Source: Thermoplasmatota archaeon | GTDB lineage: Archaea; Thermoplasmatota; E2; DHVEG-1 | Direction: 5' to 3' | Length of the DNA stretch: 6,055 bases | Assembly: GCA_018334795.1 (NCBI GenBank) | Contig: JAGXLH010000094.1 | Location: 1-6,055 of the forward strand | Part shown: one piece after another, positions 1 to 6,055 of the stretch | Layout: every line of letters begins with the position of its first letter | How positions within the stretch are numbered: the stretch's first letter is position 1 | The notes under the pieces: generated by a model | The model's input: the letters and a program-made list of their open reading frames with translations, nothing else | Database searches by the model: none | Told to the model about the DNA's origin: nothing | Position numbers and translations under genes: made by a program

Positions 1-560
1 GGGGGGTATTATTTCTTTTGTTTTTTGCGTTCTTCATTTTTTATTTTATTCGTGTCGCTCGTCTTGAACGAATCAAAGTTGAGGAATTTTCAGAAGGAAA
101 TAAGGTTAAGGATGGTCTACTCATTGTATTTGGTATCGCTGGTGTTGTGCTTGGTGCTTGGTTTCTGATTGAATCAGCGATTACCATTGCTCATTTTTTT
201 AATATTTCACCATTTATTATTTCTTTGTCTATGGTTGCTGTTGGAACATCTCTTCCTGAACTTGTGGTTTCTGTGATGGCTTCATTTAAAGATGAATCTG
301 ATATTGCCGTGGGAAATGTGTTGGGATCAAACGTGTTTAACATTTTACTGGTGCTTGGTGCTGCTGCTTTGTTGATTCCGTTAGGTGCTATGAAATCTGT
401 TGATCATTTAGTGATTTTACTTGGGGTGACCTTGGTTATGATTCCGATTTTACGATCGAATCATGAAGTTTCTCGGTTGGAAGGCGTGTTTCTTTTAGTG
501 TTATACGTTTTTTTTATTTGGTATATGTTTGGTGGTTCAACGTTTTTGTTTGGTGCGTGA
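1..560 (+). CDS. Sodium/calcium exchanger family (CaCA) membrane protein, C-terminal part (5' end outside window)
   Basis: This is the C-terminal half of a cation antiporter of the CaCA superfamily (YrbG / K+-dependent Na+/Ca2+ exchanger-like), which typically exchanges Ca2+ for Na+ across the cytoplasmic membrane. The reading frame is open to the left edge (first full codon at base 3). The TTG at 18 lies inside a hydrophobic helix and is not a credible start. Visible parts, numbered from that TTG, are the end of one helix (about 1-14), a charged cytosolic linker (15-34), and then five hydrophobic segments. The second alpha repeat is unmistakable: GTSLPE at 76-81, with the ion-binding-type Glu81, followed by DIAVGNVLGSN at 95-105 and NVFNILLVLG. 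Family members have about ten helices and 300-350 residues, so roughly half is missing. The protein ends just after its last helix, as is usual. It sits 56 bp upstream of the presenilin-like gene on the same strand. The family call is firm; the ion specificity is not determined by what is visible. Confidence 0.93.
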   Translation, partial: GVLFLLFFAFFIFYFIRVARLERIKVEEFSEGNKVKDGLLIVFGIAGVVLGAWFLIESAITIAHFFNISPFIISLSMVAVGTSLPELVVSVMASFKDESDIAVGNVLGSNVFNILLVLGAAALLIPLGAMKSVDHLVILLGVTLVMIPILRSNHEVSRLEGVFLLVLYVFFIWYMFGGSTFLFGA

Positions 561-616
561 TTGGTCATGAAAAAAAACCTAATCATTTTTAACTAAGAAC
601 GCTGTTTTCAGTTTTC

Positions 617-1564
617 ATGAATGCTCTTGGATCTTCAAATAAAAAGGAAATTACTGCTATTCTTGTAATGGGATTGTTTTTTGTTTTGATTCATGGAGCT
701 GCATTGTTCTTATTAACGCCGTTTGAATCAAGTGAATCGATTCAACCAGCATTTGAAGATCCTGAAAATCCAACGAATATAATCTATATTTTTGTGATCA
801 TGCTTTCGTTTACCGTATTAATTTTGTTGATTGCTAAGTTTTGGAAGAAACAAGTGATTCATTTCATTATTCTTTTTGCGATTGGATATACTATGTTTTA
901 TGCGTTTTTTTTACCGTTTTATGAAATACTCTTACCACTTAATGTTCTTGCTTTACTTGGTTTATCTGTGTTATCTGCATTAGTGATCGTGATTTTATTG
1001 TATAAATATCCAGAATGGTACATCATTGATTTAACGGGTATTCTTGTTGGAACCAGTGCTATCATTATTTTTGGGATGTCATTAAGTGTGTTTCTTGTAA
1101 TTTTACTTCTAATTGGTCTAGCGGTGTATGATGCTATTTCAGTGTATAAGACTAAACACATGGTTGATTTAGCTGATACGGTGATGGATTTGAAACTTCC
1201 AGTGTTACTTGTGGTTCCTAAGATTCGGGAGTATTCATTGATTAAAGAAACCCGGCGGTTAAAAGATCAAATCAAAGAAAAAGAAGAACGTGATGCGTTT
1301 TTCATGGGACTTGGAGACATTGTGATGCCAGGAATTTTAGTTGTTGCTGTGTATTACTCTGTCCCTGATGCATTATGGGTTTCTATTGGAACAATACTTG
1401 GTACTCTCGTTGGTTTTATTTTATTAATGCGGTATGTTATGAAAGGAAATCCACAGGCTGGTCTACCTTTGCTTTGTGGTGGTGCGATTACTGGTTATAT
1501 CATCTCAAGCCTAATCTTATTTGGTGAACTCGTTGGATTAACAGTACCAGCACTACCATTTTAA
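617..1564 (+). CDS. Presenilin/signal-peptide-peptidase-like aspartyl intramembrane protease (A22 family, archaeal PSH type)
   Basis: This is a complete 315-residue polytopic aspartyl protease expected to cut transmembrane helices within the membrane, like archaeal presenilin/SPP homologues. Nine hydrophobic segments are visible, at about 13-34, 54-73, 80-98, 103-127, 135-152, 156-174, 230-249, 252-274 and 282-306. The catalytic pair is Asp172 in a YD motif in helix 6 and Asp234 in GLGD (231-234) in helix 7. The long charged loop between them (175-228, rich in Lys, Arg and Glu) is the usual cytosolic loop. The PAL-equivalent at the start of helix 9 reads QAGLP (280-284) rather than PALP. A literal PALP occurs at 311-314, at the extreme C terminus. 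An acidic extracytoplasmic loop lies at about 35-53. The length fits the family. The ATG at 617 is the only reasonable start: an in-frame stop lies at 590-592 and no Shine-Dalgarno is visible, so the message may be leaderless or re-initiated from the exchanger. Substrates cannot be told from sequence. Confidence 0.95.
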   Translation: MNALGSSNKKEITAILVMGLFFVLIHGAALFLLTPFESSESIQPAFEDPENPTNIIYIFVIMLSFTVLILLIAKFWKKQVIHFIILFAIGYTMFYAFFLPFYEILLPLNVLALLGLSVLSALVIVILLYKYPEWYIIDLTGILVGTSAIIIFGMSLSVFLVILLLIGLAVYDAISVYKTKHMVDLADTVMDLKLPVLLVVPKIREYSLIKETRRLKDQIKEKEERDAFFMGLGDIVMPGILVVAVYYSVPDALWVSIGTILGTLVGFILLMRYVMKGNPQAGLPLLCGGAITGYIISSLILFGELVGLTVPALPF

Positions 1565-1570
1565 CAGACG

Positions 1571-1577
1571 AAAAAAA
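1571..1577 (-). terminator. Candidate oligo-T terminator for the rhomboid/PLD operon
   Basis: A run of seven A on the plus strand reads as seven T on the minus strand, 21 nt past the rhomboid stop codon and within the 34-bp spacer between the convergent genes. Archaeal RNA polymerase can terminate at T-runs without a strong hairpin, and only a weak 4-bp inverted repeat (AGAC at 1566-1569, GTCT at 1581-1584) flanks it. The call rests on position and T-run alone. Confidence 0.5.
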
Positions 1578-1598
1578 TATGTCTTACCGTTGTGTTAG

Positions 1599-2573
1599 CT
1601 AATATTTAGTAGTATATTTGCAGTTGTCACACCATATTTTTCTGTTGAAATGTTTCAGTTGATGATGACAAACCGGACAACGTGCTTTTTCGATGAAATG
1701 CTCCATCCAAACGTCTTGAACTTGTGGAACAGTTTCAACTTTGACCTTGTTTAACAGTTGTTGCAAATCGGGAGTATCGGCAAGAGATGATAATTTTGAA
1801 AAATCATAAGGTCTTCTGTTTTGTTGCTGTACATTAACAGTATAGGGTTGTGATCCTGATGAATACGACATGCTTGGATCTGAACGCTGACGGTCAAGTA
1901 ATAAAGAAGCAATAATAACACCAGCTACTAATCCTCCAAGATGTGCAAAATGAGCAGTACTACTCATTGATCCAGTTGCCCCTTCCCACCAAACAATCAC
2001 GGTTTCAATTGCTGCAAAAATAAGCACGGCATAAATGACTTTGATCCGTCTGAACACCATGATGAAACCAAGAGGGATGGGCATCACTACTTTATCGTGT
2101 GGATACGAAAAGGCAAAAGCTCCCATGATCCCGAAAATAGCTCCAGATGCACCAACAAGAGGTGTGATTGATCCAAGGTTAAGAATGGAGTGAGTGAGTG
2201 CTCCTCCGACACCAGTGATTAAGTATATTATGATGAATTTTTTCCATCCGATCCGTTGTTCAAAAGCCATTCCAATGAAAAAGAAAATGAGCATGTTTCC
2301 AAAGATATGGAGAAATCCACTATGCACAAACATTGAGGTAAAAAGTGTATATAGTTGAGGGAAGAGTTCAGGGGTTAAATAAATCGGTCTGAATCCAAGT
2401 TGTTGAATAATAGTATTTGAAAATAAGAGGGAGATTACGAAAACAATGAAATTCGTAATGATTAATGCATAGGTCATCATCCATTTTTTAAAATATGACG
2501 TAATAAGGCCGCCGATCATCACTGCGATAGCGATGAGTGAGATGGGGCTTAATGGAAGGAGTTCTATGGCCAT
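1599..2573 (-). CDS. Rhomboid-family intramembrane serine protease with C-terminal zinc ribbon
   Basis: This is a complete 324-residue rhomboid (S54 family) protease that would hydrolyse transmembrane segments inside the membrane. The catalytic Ser143 lies in GASGAIFG and the catalytic His211 in AHLGG. The oxyanion/structural residues are in HSGFLHIFGN: His84, His89 and Asn93 have the spacing of GlpG His145, His150 and Asn154. A six-helix core runs from about residue 32 to 228. An extra hydrophobic segment at 8-27 precedes it, giving about seven helices. A hydrophilic linker (229-298) follows, then a zinc ribbon: Cys299 and Cys302 (CPVC) with Cys315 and Cys318 (CDNC). With the usual rhomboid topology the tail could be cytosolic, but the extra N-terminal helix leaves the orientation open. 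The ATG at 2571-2573 overlaps the stop of the upstream PLD gene by 10 nt and has a GGAG nine bases upstream, so co-transcription and translational coupling are likely. The active site looks intact; the substrate is unknown. Confidence 0.95.
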   Translation of the reverse strand: MAIELLPLSPISLIAIAVMIGGLITSYFKKWMMTYALIITNFIVFVISLLFSNTIIQQLGFRPIYLTPELFPQLYTLFTSMFVHSGFLHIFGNMLIFFFIGMAFEQRIGWKKFIIIYLITGVGGALTHSILNLGSITPLVGASGAIFGIMGAFAFSYPHDKVVMPIPLGFIMVFRRIKVIYAVLIFAAIETVIVWWEGATGSMSSTAHFAHLGGLVAGVIIASLLLDRQRSDPSMSYSSGSQPYTVNVQQQNRRPYDFSKLSSLADTPDLQQLLNKVKVETVPQVQDVWMEHFIEKARCPVCHHQLKHFNRKIWCDNCKYTTKY

Positions 2574-5500
2574 GATCTTTTTCTCCAGTCACGTGCTACG
2601 ACAATGAAAGTCATAATGAATAGAGCAGTAATATAAATAGTGTTGGCGTTTAATTCAATTATTTGTTGAGTCTGATTTTGATCGATGGTATCATTATAAC
2701 GGCTTGGTTCTGAGAGTTGCCAGTCTGAAAGGAAAACAGTGCTGTAAAACTGAGCGATTTCAGAATGATTAATAATAATTCCAATTTCTCTATTGTTTAA
2801 AAAAGAGTTTTCGTTCCAGTTGATACTTGAGATAAGAACGCTTTTGTTGTCGATTACGATTCCTTTATTATGCACATTTTGAAAAATTGACCAGTTTGTA
2901 TAAATATACTTGACCTGTATTCCATGGGATTCAAGAAGTGTTTTGGTTTGATTATTGTGAATATTTGTTGAATCGTACCAGGGATTATAGTTTAGAAGGA
3001 TTCGGATATCTAATCCTTGATTTGATTTATTGATTAATAAAGGAATGAGTGGATTTTGTTGATTTGTCCAATTAGGATACATGTAAAGTTGTTGAATGTA
3101 AATAGTAGCATTTGCTTGAGAAATGAGATCATATATCGCGGGTAAACTATTGTCTGGGGAGAGTATAGGTTTTACAGTAATGTTTTCCTTCATTGTTTCT
3201 GATTGATTCAGTATGGGTTCATAATATCCATAATATTCTTCATCTATTACAAAATAATCTTGTTCTTCAAACACGGGATTAGGTTGAAATTTTTGGGTGT
3301 CTTTTTGTGAGGGATTCCAATCTGTGTAAAAAACTGATGAATACCATGTTGCTAATGTTTCATTTTTGATTGCAACACCCCATTCTCTATTTCCAAACGT
3401 GTTATCGCTAGGAATCCCAGTTGGTGCAAAGTTTCCGCTAAGAATAATGATTGTTTCTTGATCTAGAATTGCATATTTTGCATGGGTGAAACGGTATCGT
3501 TTGAATACATGATTGAGTGTGTCTCCTTTTAATAGTTGAATTTCTGCTCCATGATGATGCAACTTGTTTAAAAGAAAGAGTTGTTTTTCACTCATTCCAC
3601 CAACAGGACTTCCTTCGACAAGAAGACTAACGGATACATTTCGGTGTAGTGCATCGATGAGATCGTTTGTTATTTCAGAGCTTGTGAATTCATAGGCATT
3701 GAGTAAAATCTCTGAATCTGTGTTTTCAAGTAAGGTGGATACAACAGAAAAACTGGTATCTGGTGAGGTGAATGGGGTGATTGATCCCTCTATCTTCATT
3801 TGTTCTGGTATAAACAATGATTGCCCAATGTGATACTTTTTGAGTTGGATCCAGTCAGTGGCACTGTTTGTATCTAAAAATGTTTCGTTTTGTTTATTTC
3901 TTTTTAGGATTTCTCCTTGATTGACTGAGGGGATGGAAGATCCATTCCAAAAAGAATGCTTTGTTGTTGTATTCCCATAAATGATAGAATCAATGGTGTG
4001 GTTAAATTCGTTTTTTAACGCGATAGATCCGCCTTTGTTACTGAAAAAAATGGTGTTTGTGGTGTTTAATTGAGGAATGGATTGATTTGCATTGGTTTCA
4101 TATTCAAAATCTGGAACTAACATTCGTTCTTGATAATAAGCTGAACTATTCTGAGTAATAGTGATTGATGAATTTGGTAATATGTTGATGTTACGTGGAA
4201 ACACTATTTTTTTCTGATCATCACATCTTTGAGAAACCGTGTTAGTGATATACCAATTATCTAGGGAAATTGTAGTGTTGGTTGGATTAAAAAGAGTGAT
4301 GAATTCATTATGAATGGTAGGATGAGCATAATAATAAAATTCGGTGATAAGCAATTGCTGAGATTCTTTAGATGGAGTGGTGTTTACTATAGTTAGTTGA
4401 ATGCTATTTTCATTGTTGTATTCATCAAGTTCTTTCACTGTATTTTCATAGTCTGCAACCACAAAAATAGTGTGTTCACCTGGATTAATATGCAAGGTGT
4501 CTAAGTATAATGAAGGATATTTCTGGTATTGTTTTACGGTTTCATACGTTTTCGTTCCAAGTAAGTTTTCTTTTTTTACTGCATCAAGAAAATAAGAAAC
4601 AGTAACGTCTCTAGCGGTTTCATCACCGTTGTTTTTTAAGAATGCTTTTATCCGAAAGATTCTTCCTTGTAAACAAGATGATGTTTCCATTCCTTCTGAA
4701 TTATATGTTTTAATTTTTGGTATGGTGAGGTCTGGTTCGTGGAGTTGACAGGAAAACGTGTGTGTTTTTTGAAGAATTGGGTCACGTTCAGAAGTGATAG
4801 TAACGGTTATACTTCCATATTGTAGTTCGAATAATCGATGAGAAAGCGGATCGATGAACACGGTAATTTGTTGTTCTTCATTTGGTTTTAAGGAAATTTT
4901 TGTTTTTTGTAAATGTGCATGAAAACCAGATGATTCATCACTAATTGAAAGATGGTATGTATCAGATAGACTTCCGGTGTTGTTTATGGTTAGGGTGGTT
5001 GAGAATTCTTTTCTATTTTTCCGATTAAATGATGATTCTTTTGTTTTTGTATCAAAATGATAGATTCCAGGACTAATTGAAATATTTGTTTTCAACGGGT
5101 TAATTACACCCGTGTCATTTATTGTTGAAAGAGTGAGGTTTGAATGAACTGGCGCTGTTAATTTACAGTATCCATTGATAACTGGTGAAAAATCATCTAT
5201 GTTATTTGGTTCGCTAATATAAAAACTGAAAAGATCATGAGTTTCATTAGTTAAAAAAAGACGTTGATTCTGTGTAGTGACATCGATATAATATCCACCG
5301 GGTTTTCCATTACTATTTGAATCATCCATATCAAGTAACGTAACTGTTTTCTGAATGTGTTCAATGGTTTGATTATCTTTTACTTTCAAATTGAGTAAAC
5401 AACTTTTGTAATGTTGAATGTTTTCATTGTATGCATTATAGTTTTTTGAAAACCGAAGATACATCCAATCTTGCCAGAAGCCAGATTCATCTGTTGTTAT

Positions 5501-6055
5501 GGTGTGAGTGTATCGGTCGGAATATTGCCATTTTTCACCGGTCCATGTTTGACTTGCTGGATACGTTGACTGATTACCAGTGATAAATGATTTAAGTTGA
5601 TAGGAAGTATTAGGAGTAAAATTGGTAAGGTGTACATGAATAGCAAATGGTGGGCTAAAGGTTTCGTATTTGTTTATTTTTGGAATATATTTTTGATACT
5701 TGTCGATGTGAATTGATCCTGTTTTTGAAAATATATTTGGTTTACCTGGTGTTGGAATTGTTGTTTCAGCAAAATCAATTGCTGAATTATTCGTTTGAAT
5801 ATGATTGATGCGAATTAGACTATTTCCTTCAGCAGGTGTATCAATTGGTTCTCCTGGTATTTCTGAAGTGTTTATTCCCCATTCAATGGTATCGATTATC
5901 GTATTGTTTTCATCAATAAGTTTCAGGAAGTCATCAGTGTTTCCAAGGCCATTTCCAATGCTGTTGTCATCTACCATGAAATGAATAACTGAATCATTTT
6001 CATCAACAGGAATTGTTAGCGTGGTGTCTTGATCTGTGATGAGCACAAATGTTTG
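2564..6055 (-). CDS. Membrane-anchored surface protein with lamin-tail, CARDB and two phospholipase-D (HKD) domains (N terminus outside window)
   Basis: The frame is open to the right edge, so the GTG at 6044-6046 is not the true start, and the signal peptide expected of such a protein is not visible. Residues here are numbered from that GTG (1160 to the stop). Modules in order: the back half of a lamin-tail domain (about 1-58); an unnamed beta domain with many aromatic residues (about 105-245); a less distinct Ig-like/NEW3-like beta region (about 340-420); a CARDB-like adhesion-type domain (about 436-553, with KNNGDETARDV and DEYNNEN); a second, complete lamin-tail domain (about 565-691); and two PLD half-domains (about 755-912 and 955-1112). 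HKD1 has His855, Lys857, Asp862, Ser870 and Asn872; HKD2 has His1059, Lys1061, Asp1066, Ser1074 and Asn1076. Each is followed by an NRE motif (886-888, 1085-1087). One transmembrane helix (about 1134-1151) and a basic tail (RDWRKRSWP) end the protein. About 36 N-x-S/T sequons fit an extracellular, glycosylated protein. PLD-fold enzymes act on phosphodiesters (nucleic acid or phospholipid); which applies here is not decidable. The next gene in the operon is the rhomboid. Confidence 0.92.
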   Translation of the reverse strand, partial: QTFVLITDQDTTLTIPVDENDSVIHFMVDDNSIGNGLGNTDDFLKLIDENNTIIDTIEWGINTSEIPGEPIDTPAEGNSLIRINHIQTNNSAIDFAETTIPTPGKPNIFSKTGSIHIDKYQKYIPKINKYETFSPPFAIHVHLTNFTPNTSYQLKSFITGNQSTYPASQTWTGEKWQYSDRYTHTITTDESGFWQDWMYLRFSKNYNAYNENIQHYKSCLLNLKVKDNQTIEHIQKTVTLLDMDDSNSNGKPGGYYIDVTTQNQRLFLTNETHDLFSFYISEPNNIDDFSPVINGYCKLTAPVHSNLTLSTINDTGVINPLKTNISISPGIYHFDTKTKESSFNRKNRKEFSTTLTINNTGSLSDTYHLSISDESSGFHAHLQKTKISLKPNEEQQITVFIDPLSHRLFELQYGSITVTITSERDPILQKTHTFSCQLHEPDLTIPKIKTYNSEGMETSSCLQGRIFRIKAFLKNNGDETARDVTVSYFLDAVKKENLLGTKTYETVKQYQKYPSLYLDTLHINPGEHTIFVVADYENTVKELDEYNNENSIQLTIVNTTPSKESQQLLITEFYYYAHPTIHNEFITLFNPTNTTISLDNWYITNTVSQRCDDQKKIVFPRNINILPNSSITITQNSSAYYQERMLVPDFEYETNANQSIPQLNTTNTIFFSNKGGSIALKNEFNHTIDSIIYGNTTTKHSFWNGSSIPSVNQGEILKRNKQNETFLDTNSATDWIQLKKYHIGQSLFIPEQMKIEGSITPFTSPDTSFSVVSTLLENTDSEILLNAYEFTSSEITNDLIDALHRNVSVSLLVEGSPVGGMSEKQLFLLNKLHHHGAEIQLLKGDTLNHVFKRYRFTHAKYAILDQETIIILSGNFAPTGIPSDNTFGNREWGVAIKNETLATWYSSVFYTDWNPSQKDTQKFQPNPVFEEQDYFVIDEEYYGYYEPILNQSETMKENITVKPILSPDNSLPAIYDLISQANATIYIQQLYMYPNWTNQQNPLIPLLINKSNQGLDIRILLNYNPWYDSTNIHNNQTKTLLESHGIQVKYIYTNWSIFQNVHNKGIVIDNKSVLISSINWNENSFLNNREIGIIINHSEIAQFYSTVFLSDWQLSEPSRYNDTIDQNQTQQIIELNANTIYITALFIMTFIVVARDWRKRSWP
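2583..2586 (-). promoter_or_regulatory. Shine-Dalgarno-like GGAG for the rhomboid gene
   Basis: Minus-strand GGAG (followed by AAAAAG) lies nine bases before the rhomboid ATG, inside the last codons of the PLD gene. It supports the chosen rhomboid start and independent or coupled initiation at the 10-nt overlap (2564-2573). By contrast the presenilin-like gene on the other strand shows no such motif. Confidence 0.6.

Noticed and set aside
18..20. TTG as start codon of the exchanger
   Set aside because: The frame is open through the window edge and this codon falls inside a hydrophobic helix; the family also has a whole first half upstream.
567..596. Nine-codon ATG-to-TAA mini-frame (starts MKKNL) between the exchanger and the protease
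   Set aside because: No ribosome binding site, out of frame with the downstream gene, and in an A/T-rich gap where such short frames arise by chance. No attenuator-like structure accompanies it.
571..598. A/T-rich stretch as a promoter TATA box for the presenilin-like gene
   Set aside because: It has A and T runs at roughly the right distance but no good match to a TTTAWATA-type box with a BRE, so it is not annotated.
919..1161. 80-codon open frame on the minus strand
   Set aside because: It lies wholly inside the presenilin-like gene, antisense to its conserved helices, with no recognisable family and no ribosome binding site; a shadow frame.
1566..1584. Inverted repeat AGAC / GTCT as an intrinsic hairpin terminator
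   Set aside because: Only four base pairs with an 11-nt loop, and the T-run lies in the loop rather than after the stem; the T-run alone is the more credible signal.
6044..6046. GTG as start codon of the PLD protein
   Set aside because: The frame stays open to the edge and the first residues are mid-domain for a lamin-tail fold, with no signal peptide; the gene continues outside the window.
1..6055. CRISPR array, tRNA, rRNA, insertion sequence or attachment site
   Set aside because: No direct repeats with spacers, no tRNA-like or rRNA-like segments, no transposase and no terminal inverted repeats were seen; nearly all bases are in the four genes.

Overview
The window is about 6 kb of AT-rich DNA holding four membrane or surface protein genes and almost no non-coding sequence. 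The gene content points to an archaeon, probably a euryarchaeote, with Thermoplasmatota-like lineages the best guess. The reasons are a prokaryotic presenilin-type protease, a rhomboid with an appended zinc ribbon, and a large surface protein rich in N-x-S/T sequons that combines lamin-tail, CARDB and phospholipase-D modules. This placement is inference; no rRNA or other phylogenetic marker is present.

Plus strand, 1-1564: the 3' part of a sodium/calcium-exchanger-family (CaCA) gene runs off the left edge and keeps its complete second alpha repeat. After a 56-bp gap comes a complete nine-helix presenilin/signal-peptide-peptidase-like aspartyl intramembrane protease (MEROPS A22 type) with YD and GLGD catalytic motifs. 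The two genes are co-oriented and may share a transcript.

Minus strand, 6055-1599: a very large gene open at the right edge encodes a membrane-anchored, multidomain surface protein. Its visible order is partial lamin-tail domain, unnamed beta domains, CARDB-like domain, second lamin-tail domain, two phospholipase-D HKD half-domains, one C-terminal transmembrane helix and a short basic tail. Its stop codon overlaps by 10 nt the start of a rhomboid serine protease gene with a zinc-ribbon tail, so the two are almost certainly co-transcribed and probably translationally coupled. The two gene pairs converge on a 34-bp spacer that carries a T-run terminator candidate for the minus-strand operon.

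The notable theme is two mechanistically unrelated intramembrane proteases side by side, one of them tightly coupled to a surface protein with a single C-terminal membrane helix, the kind of topology a rhomboid can cut. A release system in which the rhomboid sheds the PLD protein is a testable hypothesis, not something the sequence proves.
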